Assembly (NCBI GenBank): GCA_017936285.1
Contig: JAGBFU010000043.1
Location: 1-33,169 of the forward strand
Reading direction: 5' to 3'
DNA: 33,169 bases
Source: Marinifilaceae bacterium
GTDB lineage: Bacteria; Bacteroidota; Bacteroidia; Bacteroidales; Marinifilaceae
Made by a program: the position numbers and the translations under genes. Within the stretch, counting starts at the first letter, position 1, and every line of letters begins with the position of its first letter. The notes under the pieces were generated by a model. The model made no database searches. It was not told the DNA's origin and saw only the letters and a list, made by a program, of their open reading frames with translations. Positions 7,910 through 15,551 of the stretch are shown here, piece by piece.

Positions 7910-8852
7910 TCCTAACTCTTTTTATCTCTTTTATCAGCTCCTCTTTACATCTTTCGCGTTTGGCAATAAACCTTTGCCACTCTTCACTTTCGGGATGCAA
8001 AGCTCTGTGTGCCATGCTTTTTGCGTGTTTTTCAGCTCGCTGCATTAAGTTGAGCGAGGCCTCGTCCATATAGTGTCTGCAAAATTTTTCACGAATGTAA
8101 GCAACTGCCTGATTTGAGGGGTGCAGCATATCCTCACCGTAGAAACGATAGTCCCGTAACTCATCCATAACAATCTCGTATGCAGGGAAGTAGTCGCAGT
8201 TTTTTGTATTTCTGATAATCTTGTCAATAGCGATAAGAAGTGTGGATTTGCTTAGTTGATTACCGTGTGCGCCATCTTTCCAGTGTCTTATCGGACTGAC
8301 GGTAAAGATAACTTTGATATTTGGTTTGTCAGCCTCAACTTTGTGTAACCACTCTATCCACATATTGGCTATCTCGTCGGCCGATAGCATCTCCCTTGTA
8401 AAGTTGTCAGCCGGAAGTTTGTGGCAATTGGCAACAACCTTGCCGCTACTTTTGTCGCGGTATATCCATGCTGTTCCGAATGTTATCAGAAGCAGATTAC
8501 ACTCTTGCCAATGTCTGTTGGTATCAAGACTGATATAGTTGATTCGCTTTATGCACTCTTCTGCACTATGGTGTGACAGAGAACCGTGATGTTGCATAGA
8601 GTGATACAGACCATTTGAAAATACCAGATTATCGGTAGTGAATTGGGTGGCACTGCACACCATCTTCAGCGTATTCAGCACCGATACGGGATTATACATC
8701 ACACCAACAGGATTGGGGATGATATTAAACAGACACTCTTTCAGGTAGTTGCCAATGTTGTCGGCAAAGCAGGAGCCGATGGATATTATATTGTCGGAAT
8801 ATCCAATACAGAATGGGGCTCTCTCTATCTCAACAACTGTCTGTAGCTGCAT
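7899..8852 (-). CDS. GSCFA family protein (SGNH-hydrolase-like)
   Basis: The 317-residue protein contains the name-giving motif of the GSCFA family, ISIGSCFADNIG (24-35). It also has VGVMYNPVSVLNTL shortly after, FTVSPIRHWKDGAHGNQLSK in the middle and a DMLHPSNQAVAYI motif towards the C-terminus. The order of block I (GSC/S), central blocks and final D-x-x-H resembles SGNH/GDSL hydrolases, suggesting an ester or acyl hydrolase, but the substrate is unknown. No signal peptide is seen. It starts 3 bp after the stop of the SPOR gene and overlaps the next gene, so it lies in the middle of an operon. Confidence 0.87.
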   Translation of the reverse strand: MQLQTVVEIERAPFCIGYSDNIISIGSCFADNIGNYLKECLFNIIPNPVGVMYNPVSVLNTLKMVCSATQFTTDNLVFSNGLYHSMQHHGSLSHHSAEECIKRINYISLDTNRHWQECNLLLITFGTAWIYRDKSSGKVVANCHKLPADNFTREMLSADEIANMWIEWLHKVEADKPNIKVIFTVSPIRHWKDGAHGNQLSKSTLLIAIDKIIRNTKNCDYFPAYEIVMDELRDYRFYGEDMLHPSNQAVAYIREKFCRHYMDEASLNLMQRAEKHAKSMAHRALHPESEEWQRFIAKRERCKEELIKEIKRVRNEG

Positions 8853-8855
8853 ATA

Positions 8856-9491
8856 CTATTGTAGATCCGGAATAGGCTGATTAATCGCATTGAGAGAGTC
8901 AATCGCTCTTTGCATGGCAAGCTCCTCCTCAATACGTCTGCGCTCACCAAGTGGCAATCGTTCAAAATCGGATATGCTGATGTCGCACTTTACGATGTAG
9001 CTATCGGGATAGAGATTGCGGATACGGTTTAAATCGGGAATAGCTTCGAGTTTAGTTCTGTAGTTGCCAACCCTGATCTTAAAATCGGGAACGGTGTACT
9101 GCAGGTAGGCCGGAATATCCAGATAGTCCTCCTCGAATTTATCGCGTATAGCCTCTAACTCCTCAACCTGTTTCTGGGCGGAGTTTACAGATAAAATCTG
9201 AATTCTGTAGCCCGAAAAACTCTTGTCTGTCATATTTTGCAGGATATAACTCTGCATCATTACTCCAACCTCTGCAGGCACAACCAATTCGGCAACTCCT
9301 CCGTTTTCGCTCGTATCTGCAAGCATCGTCAATATTTCGAATGTTAGAGAATCATTTGTGACAGAGTCTGTTGTAATGGTGTCAGCACTATTTAGACTTT
9401 TGATATGAGCCCATATCTCCTCGGCATTCTGGGCTTTTAGAGCAACGCTGAATGTTGCAAATATTATTAGTAAAACAGCTTTTCTCATCAT
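8856..9491 (-). CDS. Secreted SPOR-domain protein
   Basis: From Met at 9491 the protein has 211 residues and begins MMRKAVLLIIFATFSVALKA, a signal peptide cut after KA-Q. A longer frame exists to 9560, but its extra residues are not signal-like and would run through the divergent promoter region, so I chose the internal start. A SPOR domain follows the low-complexity linker: SGYRIQILSV, then a helical stretch, FKIRVGNYRTKLEA, and YPDSYIVKCDI. SPOR domains bind denuded septal peptidoglycan, so a periplasmic cell-division or cell-wall role is likely. It is the first gene of a four-gene operon with GSCFA, DUF1893 and the ECF S component. Confidence 0.85.
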   Translation of the reverse strand: MMRKAVLLIIFATFSVALKAQNAEEIWAHIKSLNSADTITTDSVTNDSLTFEILTMLADTSENGGVAELVVPAEVGVMMQSYILQNMTDKSFSGYRIQILSVNSAQKQVEELEAIRDKFEEDYLDIPAYLQYTVPDFKIRVGNYRTKLEAIPDLNRIRNLYPDSYIVKCDISISDFERLPLGERRRIEEELAMQRAIDSLNAINQPIPDLQ

Positions 9492-9548
9492 TGTATATAT
9501 GGCTTCTGAATTTTTTGCGAAGATAGAAAAATTATGTGAGAAATTATC

Positions 9549-9556
9549 TATCTTTG
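9549..9556 (+). promoter_or_regulatory. -7 element for the cyuA-like gene
   Basis: TATCTTTG matches TAnnTTTG, 35 bp before the ATG at 9592. No clear TTTG lies at the usual distance upstream. The 100-bp divergent region (9492-9591) must also hold the promoter of the minus-strand SPOR operon; only an imperfect TATCTTCG (9518-9525, minus) is visible. Confidence 0.5.
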
Positions 9557-9591
9557 CCAATATTTACAAAATCATAAGTTGTTTAGAAACA

Positions 9592-10872
9592 ATGGTAACA
9601 GAAGAGCAATTTATTGCAATATTACAAAGGGAGATGCGCCCGGCTCTTGGATGTACCGAGCCTGTTGCATGTGCATTGGCGTGTGCCAAATGTGGAGAGT
9701 TATTGGGAGGAGAACCCGATAGCGTAAAGGTGTTTGTTAGTGGTAATATCTTCAAAAACGGAATGGGAGTGGGAATTCCGGGAACCGGAATGATTGGTTT
9801 GCCGATAGCAGCTGCTCTTGGTTCTGTTTGCGGTAAAGTAGAGTATGGATTGGAGGTACTCAAAGATGTTGCTGTAGCTGATAATCTGCAACGTTCAAAG
9901 GATATGGTATCAGCGGGCAAAGTATCGGTGGAGTTAAAGCAGGATTGCAGTGATAAACTCTATGCCGAGGCGATTTGTACCAAGGGTGGTAACGAGGCTG
10001 TGGCTGTTATAGCTCATGCTCATACCAACTTTATCAAGTACTCATTGAATGGCGAAGTGCTCTTTGAGAAGAGTTGTTCTGAGAGTTCAGATGCCGATAA
10101 GGGGGTTGAGTTGTCTCTTCGCGAGATTTGGGATTTCTGTAATAATGTAGATATAGAAAAGATAGCCTTTCTGAAGGCCGGTGCTGAGATGAATAAAGAG
10201 ATCTCTGAGGCCGGATTGAAGAGCGAGTATGGTTTGCAGATTGGTAAGTCATTAAAAGAGAATGTAGGTGAGGGAATCCTCGCCAATGATTTTATGACAA
10301 AGGCTCTTATTGCTGCAACATCGGCAAGTGATGCGCGTATGGATGGATGCCCAAAACCTGTTATGACAAACTCCGGTAGTGGAAATCAGGGAATTACGGT
10401 ATATTTGCCTGTGGTAATCGCTGCCAAGGAGTTTAATGCTACCGAAGAGCAGTTGATACGTGCGTTGGCAATGAGTAATCTTGTAGCAGCACATATCCAC
10501 TATTATATGGGACACCTATCTGCATTGTGTGGAATTATGCTTGCAGCGACAGGAGCTGCAACCGGAATTGTCTATTTGATGGGCGGAGATTACGAAAAAG
10601 CTACCAATGCAGTAAAGACAATGAGTTCGGATTTGACCGGAATGATTTGCGACGGAGCAAAATCAGGTTGTGCTCTTAAGGTCTATTCGGGAGTATCTGC
10701 AGCGGTTCAGGCAGCCCTTTTGGCAATGAGGGGAATCAAAACATTTGATTCCGGAATTGTTGATTCCGAGGTTGAGAATACCTTCAAGAATATTGGAATA
10801 ATCGGTTCTGTAGGAATGGAGCAGACAGATGAGACCATCCTTAAGATAATGTGCGAAAAGTATAGAAATTAA
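9592..10872 (+). CDS. cyuA: UPF0597 / CyuA-like L-cysteine desulfidase family protein
   Basis: From ATG 9592 the protein has 426 residues. The open frame extends further upstream, but those residues overlap the promoter element and are not family-like. Typical features are REMRPALGCTEPVA with Cys21, a Gly-rich segment (GIPGTGMIGLPIAAALG), TNSGSGNQGI in the middle, and late cysteines in HLSALCGIMLAATGA and MICDGAKSGCALK. In the archaeal and enteric relatives these cysteines bind a [4Fe-4S] cluster, and the enzyme degrades L-cysteine to pyruvate, ammonia and sulfide. The serine dehydratase alpha chain is a distant relative. The function here is inferred from the family. tcdA follows after 10 bp in an apparent operon. 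Confidence 0.85.
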   Translation: MVTEEQFIAILQREMRPALGCTEPVACALACAKCGELLGGEPDSVKVFVSGNIFKNGMGVGIPGTGMIGLPIAAALGSVCGKVEYGLEVLKDVAVADNLQRSKDMVSAGKVSVELKQDCSDKLYAEAICTKGGNEAVAVIAHAHTNFIKYSLNGEVLFEKSCSESSDADKGVELSLREIWDFCNNVDIEKIAFLKAGAEMNKEISEAGLKSEYGLQIGKSLKENVGEGILANDFMTKALIAATSASDARMDGCPKPVMTNSGSGNQGITVYLPVVIAAKEFNATEEQLIRALAMSNLVAAHIHYYMGHLSALCGIMLAATGAATGIVYLMGGDYEKATNAVKTMSSDLTGMICDGAKSGCALKVYSGVSAAVQAALLAMRGIKTFDSGIVDSEVENTFKNIGIIGSVGMEQTDETILKIMCEKYRN

Positions 10873-10882
10873 GCGGATTATA

Positions 10883-11602
10883 ATGTCGGATATCTCATGG
10901 TTGGATAGAGCTAAGTTGTTGGTGGGCGAGGAATCGCTCACCAAACTTATTAATTCCCATATTCTTGTTGCCGGATTAGGCGGAGTTGGGGCTTATGCTG
11001 CCGAGCAACTTGCTCGTGCCGGAGTAGGCGAGATGACCATCATCGATGGCGATATAGTTGAGGCCTCAAACAAAAACCGCCAGCTTCTGGCTCTGGATTG
11101 CAATGTGGGAATCAGTAAGGCTCATTTGATGGCCGAGCGTATCCGCCAGATAAATCCCGATATTACTCTTCACGTTATTGATGAATATATAAAAGATGAG
11201 CGTATGGAGGAGATTCTGGCAATGGCAAAGTACGACTATGTTGTCGATGCCATTGATACTCTCGCTCCAAAGATATTTTTGATATTTCACAGTCTGAACT
11301 TGGGGTATCGGGTAGTCAGCTGCATGGGCTCGGGAGGGAAGATCGATCCTTCGTTGATTCAGGTAGCCGATATATCGAAGAGCTACAACTGTACTTTGGC
11401 AAGAATGTTAAGAAAACGCCTTCATAAACTTGGCGTTTATAAAGGCGTAAAGGTTGTTTTCTCATCCGAAGTTACGCCAGAATCGGCTGTTGAACTTGAG
11501 GAGGGACGTAATAAAAAATCCAATGTAGGAACTATCTCATATATGCCTCCTGTTTTCGGATGTTTTTTAGCTTCAGTTGTTATTCGTGATATTACAGGGT
11601 AG
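10883..11602 (+). CDS. tcdA: tRNA threonylcarbamoyladenosine dehydratase (TcdA)
   Basis: The 239-residue protein is an E1-like member of the ThiF/HesA/MoeB superfamily. It carries a nucleotide-binding loop GLGGVGAYAAEQLARAGVG (31-49), the acidic end MTIIDGD and the NKNRQ motif (63-67) that contacts ATP. Later blocks YDYVVDAIDTL and CMGSGGKIDPS are characteristic of TcdA (formerly CsdL/YgdL). The enzyme activates and cyclises t6A at position 37 of ANN-decoding tRNAs to ct6A. A catalytic Cys as in true sulfur or ubiquitin E1 proteins is not evident. It lies 10 bp downstream of the cyuA-like gene and ends 7 bp from a convergent gene. Confidence 0.93.
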   Translation: MSDISWLDRAKLLVGEESLTKLINSHILVAGLGGVGAYAAEQLARAGVGEMTIIDGDIVEASNKNRQLLALDCNVGISKAHLMAERIRQINPDITLHVIDEYIKDERMEEILAMAKYDYVVDAIDTLAPKIFLIFHSLNLGYRVVSCMGSGGKIDPSLIQVADISKSYNCTLARMLRKRLHKLGVYKGVKVVFSSEVTPESAVELEEGRNKKSNVGTISYMPPVFGCFLASVVIRDITG

Positions 11603-11609
11603 TTTATTC

Positions 11610-11873
11610 TTAAGCTTTTTTATCTTTGATGTAGGCAATAACATCGCTCAAGCAGGTGCTGAACTTCTCAAAATCCTCCTTATAAAGGAAAATCTTATGC
11701 TTTTCATACCCCTTTTTATTGTCAGAGATCTCTGAACTCTTTTTACTCTCGGTGATTGTGATGTAGAAATCATTGTTGCGAGTCTGCTTTACATCGAAAT
11801 AGTAGGTTCTCTTTCCAGCTCTTACAGCTTTGCCATACACCTCCTGGCGCTCGTCGTTCTCTATAGTCTCCAT
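11610..11873 (-). CDS. PUR-type (DUF3276) nucleic-acid-binding protein
   Basis: The 87-residue protein fits DUF3276, the bacterial PUR-alpha-like family of Bacteroidetes and spirochaetes. It shows alternating beta strands (VYGKAVRAGKRTYYFDVKQT, DFYITITES), a loop rich in Lys, HKIFLYKEDFEKF and a C-terminal helix. Members bind single-stranded DNA or RNA; the borrelial homologue BpuR is a known regulator. The target here is unknown. It is monocistronic, with its own well-matched promoter at 11909-11941. Confidence 0.88.
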   Translation of the reverse strand: METIENDERQEVYGKAVRAGKRTYYFDVKQTRNNDFYITITESKKSSEISDNKKGYEKHKIFLYKEDFEKFSTCLSDVIAYIKDKKA

Positions 11874-11908
11874 AGTTTTGTATTGTTTCTATATTCCTCT
11901 TCGAGGTG

Positions 11909-11941
11909 CAAATTTAGTGTATAATTTTAAAAAAGTGCAAA
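11909..11941 (-). promoter_or_regulatory. Bacteroidetes-type promoter for the PUR gene
   Basis: On the minus strand a -7 TAAATTTG (11909-11916) and a -33 TTTG (11938-11941) are separated by 21 bp. Both boxes match consensus exactly. The start codon at 11873 leaves a leader of roughly 30 bases. Confidence 0.8.
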
Positions 11942-12073
11942 ATTATAGTTTAAATATTTGAATAGTGCCTCCACATTTTATTAAATAAGTGTTAATATAG
12001 GCTCTCCTTGCTACTGTATGGGGTAGAGGAATAAAAAAATGGAAGAAAAATAGAATATAAAATTCTAAAAAGT

Positions 12074-12081
12074 TATATTTG
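12074..12081 (+). promoter_or_regulatory. -7 element for the glycan module
   Basis: TATATTTG matches TAnnTTTG, 53 bp before the ATG at 12134. No TTTG is found at the usual -33 position. This is the only candidate seen in the AT-rich 260-bp region 11874-12133. Confidence 0.5.
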
Positions 12082-12133
12082 TCTTTCGTATGTGGGATGC
12101 TATTTTATTCCAAATTTTTCATAAAGCAGAGTA

Positions 12134-13348
12134 ATGGTCACTATTAAGGATAAGGAGCAGTGTTGTGGATGTGCAGGATGTTCTCAGAGTTGTCCTGTTG
12201 GAGCAATTCGCATGGAGAGTGATGCTGAGGGATTTCTATATCCTGTTGCAAATCCGGATATCTGTATTGAGTGTGGTTTGTGTCACTCTGTCTGCCCTAT
12301 GAGTATTACTGAGCATGGGGATAAATTGCTTGTGGCAATACATGCTTATAAGAACCCTGTTGACGAGGTGCGTTTGAGAAGTTCGTCAGGTGGTCTGTTT
12401 TCTAAATTGGCCACTGCGATTTTTAACAGAGGCGGTGTTGTTTGTGGAGCGGTATATGATACTCCACTCATAGTGAAACATATAGTGATAGATAGCGTTG
12501 AGCAGTTGCCCCTTCTGTGTGGTTCAAAGTATCTTCAAAGTGAGATAGGTGATAGTTACGTTCAGGTACGCAATATCTTGGAGAGTGGCAGAGAGGTGCT
12601 CTTTTCAGGTACACCATGTCAGGTGGCAGTATTGAGACGTTTTTTGGGTAAGGACTATGCAAATCTCCTTCTTGTCGATATTATATGCCACGGAGTGCCA
12701 TCGCCTGAAGTGTGGAGAGCCTGCTTGTCGGAGTCTCTTCAAAAATCGGGAGTAGATATGGAGTACCGTGCGAGCGGAGTAAACTTCAGGGATAAACGAA
12801 ACGGCTGGAAACATTACGGAGTTTCACTTACAGTAAAACATTTCAATGGCACGCTCAAGGAGATTTATGAGCCTGCTTCCCGGAATACATTTATGAAGGG
12901 CTTTTTGAATGATCTCTATCTTCGACCATCATGCTATAGTTGTATGTTTAAAGCGGGAGAGTCGGATAGCGATATTACCTTAGGCGATTTTTGGGGAGTT
13001 GAAAAGGTTAATCCTTTGTTTGATGATGACAAGGGCGTGAGTTTGGTTATCATTAATTCCCATAAAGGTAAAGAGGCTTTCACTGCAAATACAGAAGATT
13101 GTATCGATGTATCGCTGGATGATGTTGCAAAATACAATCCATCCTATTTTCAGTCTGCTGTGCGCCCAAAAGAGCGAGATGAATTTTTCAAAGAGTTCCT
13201 GGGAGCGCGCGGAACAACTATATCTTTGATAGAGAGGCTGGTTAAACAGAGATCCAGTGGTTTTAAAAACAGGATTATCACCGTGTTGAGGAGAGTTGGA
13301 TTGTATGATACAGTTAAAAGATTCTCAAATAAACTGAAACAATTGTAG
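12134..13348 (+). CDS. FrhB/F420 dehydrogenase-beta-like iron-sulfur protein
   Basis: The 404-residue protein starts with two bacterial ferredoxin [4Fe-4S] sites: C10-x2-C13-x2-C16-x3-C20-P and C44-x2-C47-x2-C50-x3-C54-P. A coenzyme F420 hydrogenase/dehydrogenase beta subunit (FrhB) domain follows, with FSGTPCQVAVLRRFLG (~157-172), DIICHGVPSPEVW, an extra cysteine pair (PSCYSCMFK) and ITLGDFWGVE. In Bacteroidales such proteins sit in capsule or exopolysaccharide clusters beside pyruvyl transferases, as here, although these bacteria are not known for F420. A redox step on a sugar or flavin-dependent chemistry is possible; the reaction is unknown. It is the first gene of a three-gene module. 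Confidence 0.85.
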   Translation: MVTIKDKEQCCGCAGCSQSCPVGAIRMESDAEGFLYPVANPDICIECGLCHSVCPMSITEHGDKLLVAIHAYKNPVDEVRLRSSSGGLFSKLATAIFNRGGVVCGAVYDTPLIVKHIVIDSVEQLPLLCGSKYLQSEIGDSYVQVRNILESGREVLFSGTPCQVAVLRRFLGKDYANLLLVDIICHGVPSPEVWRACLSESLQKSGVDMEYRASGVNFRDKRNGWKHYGVSLTVKHFNGTLKEIYEPASRNTFMKGFLNDLYLRPSCYSCMFKAGESDSDITLGDFWGVEKVNPLFDDDKGVSLVIINSHKGKEAFTANTEDCIDVSLDDVAKYNPSYFQSAVRPKERDEFFKEFLGARGTTISLIERLVKQRSSGFKNRIITVLRRVGLYDTVKRFSNKLKQL

Positions 13349-13390
13349 GCAGTATAAGAAGTAGATAAAAGATTCTAAGTAGGTAAAGGG

Positions 13391-14488
13391 ATGAAAATAG
13401 GAATATTGACACAGCCTTTGGGTAGTAACTATGGCGGAATTTTACAGAATTTTGCGTTGCAGCAGACTCTTCTCTCTATGGGACACGAACCTGTTACAAT
13501 CTATTATGGACATAACACAATTATCGATTGGATTCTACTCTGGATAAGATATATTGCAAAAAATATATTACGACATCCGAATCGTAAAATAAAGCCTCCG
13601 AGATACAGAGAGTTCGTTTTACGTTCAAAAACCCCGAATCTGGTGAATTTTGTGCTGCAGAGAATCTCTCTGACCTCGCCTATGAATGGTATAGACTCTT
13701 CATTGGTAAAGAGTTATGGTTTTGAGGGATTTGTTGTAGGCAGCGATCAGACGTGGCGGCCATGTTATAATGGAGGGGCTCTTCTCTACAATATGTTTCT
13801 TGATTTTACAGGCGATGAGAACTCTGTGAAACGGGTTGCATATGCGGCCTCGTTCGGAGTGGATAATTGGGAGTATAGTTACGAGCAGCAGAAAAGGTGC
13901 AAAGAGTTGGTGAGCCGTTTTGATGCGGTCTCGGTACGTGAAATCTCGGGAGTATCGCTTTGTCAGAAATATTTTGGTGTGGAGGCCAAACATCTGCTCG
14001 ATCCTACCATGTTGCACGGTGCAGAGTTCTATCGAGCAGTTTGTGGTAGTAACGGCAAGGTTAATGACAAGGTAGTGGCTCTCTATATATTGGATATGGA
14101 TTGCGAAAAGCAACAGTTGATAGATGGTTTTTGTAAAGCTAATGGAATGATTCCCAGGTATATCGGCCGGAGAAATAGTGATGGGTGTTATCCATCTGTC
14201 GAGTCATGGCTTGAAGCCTTTGACAGCGCCGCCTGTGTAATTACCGATTCGTTTCATGGAAGTGCTTTTGCAATAATATTCAATAAACCTTTTATTGCTA
14301 TTGGCAACAAAGCGAGGGGAATGGAGAGGTTTAACTCGTTGTTTTCAATCTTAGGGTTACGTGGTGCTCTTGTCGAATCAACGGCAAGACCATTGGCATG
14401 TGCAACTCAGGACTGGGAGGCGGTAAATGCAAGATTGGGAGAGTGGCGTGAAAAGTCAATAAAATACTTAAAAGAGGGGTTGGTGTGA
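13391..14488 (+). CDS. Polysaccharide pyruvyl transferase family protein
   Basis: The 365-residue protein matches the family that transfers a pyruvyl group from phosphoenolpyruvate to sugars as a ketal (CsaB/WcaK-type). Visible features are MKIGILTQPLGSNYGGILQN with FALQQTL (1-27), VVGSDQTWRP, AYAASFG, a VSVREISGV block, LLDPTML, and the C-terminal CVITDSFHGSAFAIIFNKPF. The start is preceded by AGGTAAAGGG, a good ribosome-binding sequence. It follows the FrhB-like gene by 42 bp, and the glycosyltransferase starts 1 bp after its stop. Pyruvylation adds negative charge to surface glycans; the acceptor here cannot be inferred. Confidence 0.9.
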   Translation: MKIGILTQPLGSNYGGILQNFALQQTLLSMGHEPVTIYYGHNTIIDWILLWIRYIAKNILRHPNRKIKPPRYREFVLRSKTPNLVNFVLQRISLTSPMNGIDSSLVKSYGFEGFVVGSDQTWRPCYNGGALLYNMFLDFTGDENSVKRVAYAASFGVDNWEYSYEQQKRCKELVSRFDAVSVREISGVSLCQKYFGVEAKHLLDPTMLHGAEFYRAVCGSNGKVNDKVVALYILDMDCEKQQLIDGFCKANGMIPRYIGRRNSDGCYPSVESWLEAFDSAACVITDSFHGSAFAIIFNKPFIAIGNKARGMERFNSLFSILGLRGALVESTARPLACATQDWEAVNARLGEWREKSIKYLKEGLV

Positions 14489-14489
14489 T

Positions 14490-15446
14490 ATGGCGTTAAT
14501 TTCAATTGTTTGTCCTGTATACAGGGCAGAAGCATATATTCGGCGATGCGTCGATTCTATTATGAATCAGAGCTTTGATGATTTTGAACTTATACTGGTT
14601 GATGATGGCAGTCCCGATGGTTCAGGTACTATATGTGATGAGTATAGTGCCGCGGATAGTCGTGTCAAGGTGTACCACAAGCATAATGGAGGTGTAAGTT
14701 CTGCCAGAAGATACGGTGTAGAGAGGGCTACCGGAGAGTATCTCATCCATGCCGATCCCGATGATTGGGTAGAGCCGGATATGTTGGCTGAATTGTATAA
14801 GAGGGCAGTTGAGAGTAAGGCAGATATGGTTATCTGCGATTACTATGAGGAGCTTGCTGATGGTCAAAAGTATCAATCACAACAGATTGATACCGATAAT
14901 ACCGATACGATTCTCCGTGCACTTATGACCGATAAATTGCATGGAGCGTTATGGAACAAGCTTATAAAAAGGGAGTGCTATTTGCGATACAATCTATTCT
15001 TTCCCTTGGAACTGGTTGTGTGGGAGGATCTTTTTGTTTGTTGCAATCTGATGCGTTTCCCTGTGAATGTGGCCTATCTGCCAAAGGCATTCTACCACTA
15101 TGACAATGTGGTAAACAGTTTGTCGGCTGTCCGTTTTCCATCACCCAAAACGCTCAGCTCACAAATCTACTTTATACACTATTTCGAAAATATACTTAAT
15201 GATACAAAATATCAGATTGAGCTGAAGCACTTGAAGTTAAAGACCAAGCGTCTGGCTTTTATGGTAAAGAGTCTGAGCGACAGGGAGTATAAGGAGTTGT
15301 ATAGTGAGATAAATGGAGAGTTGTGCAGTTGTTACAATCCGCTTAAGGTTAGATTCTACTCTGCATTGGCTCTGTGGAGCGGTTCACAACGCTTCGCCCA
15401 TGCTCTGTTACGTATTGCTACGATTATAAAAACGGGCAAAAAATAG
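14490..15446 (+). CDS. GT2-family glycosyltransferase
   Basis: The 318-residue protein has a GT-A fold N-terminal domain: ISIVCPVYRAEAYIRRCVDS, LILVDDGSPDGS (35-45), NGGVSSARRYG, and the metal-binding HADPDDW (87-93). The C-terminal third is helical and basic (KTKRLAFMVKSL) without clear transmembrane segments, so it probably works at the cytoplasmic face on a lipid-linked glycan. Donor and acceptor are unknown. It is the last gene of the module and is probably translationally coupled to the pyruvyl transferase. No flippase, polymerase or chain-length gene is nearby. Confidence 0.92.
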   Translation: MALISIVCPVYRAEAYIRRCVDSIMNQSFDDFELILVDDGSPDGSGTICDEYSAADSRVKVYHKHNGGVSSARRYGVERATGEYLIHADPDDWVEPDMLAELYKRAVESKADMVICDYYEELADGQKYQSQQIDTDNTDTILRALMTDKLHGALWNKLIKRECYLRYNLFFPLELVVWEDLFVCCNLMRFPVNVAYLPKAFYHYDNVVNSLSAVRFPSPKTLSSQIYFIHYFENILNDTKYQIELKHLKLKTKRLAFMVKSLSDREYKELYSEINGELCSCYNPLKVRFYSALALWSGSQRFAHALLRIATIIKTGKK

Positions 15447-15477
15447 TTTTTATAGCAGTTAAATGGGACATTTTTAT

Positions 15478-15517
15478 TAATTTCGCAAATTGTATGGAAG
15501 TGCCGACCGAAATCGGC
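15478..15517 (+). promoter_or_regulatory. Candidate trpS promoter and leader hairpin
   Basis: TAATTTCG (15478-15485) differs by one base from TAnnTTTG. Downstream, GCCGA (15502-15506) pairs with TCGGC (15513-15517) across a six-base loop. The hairpin lies between the putative start site and the trpS ATG. It is short and has no poly-T tail, so a leader structure is as likely as a terminator for the upstream glycan module. Confidence 0.4.
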
Positions 15518-15551
15518 TTGATTTGATAATTAGAAAAATAACAGATAATAG

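Noticed and set aside
9499..9591. Extended N-terminus of the cyuA-like gene
   Set aside because: The extra 31 residues are not family-like and the frame passes through the -7 box at 9549-9556. The ATG at 9592 starts the conserved sequence.
12134..13348. FrhB-like gene as evidence for a methanogen-type F420 hydrogenase
   Set aside because: No hydrogenase large or small subunit or F420 synthesis gene is present. Its neighbours are glycan genes, and the same domain is common in Bacteroidales capsule loci.
13700..14113. 137-residue minus-strand frame inside the pyruvyl transferase gene
   Set aside because: It lies fully antisense to a well-supported gene, with no motif or promoter.
15502..15517. 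trpS leader hairpin as a T-box or trp attenuator
   Set aside because: The stem is only 5 bp. There is no T-box sequence, no leader peptide with Trp codons and no T-tract.
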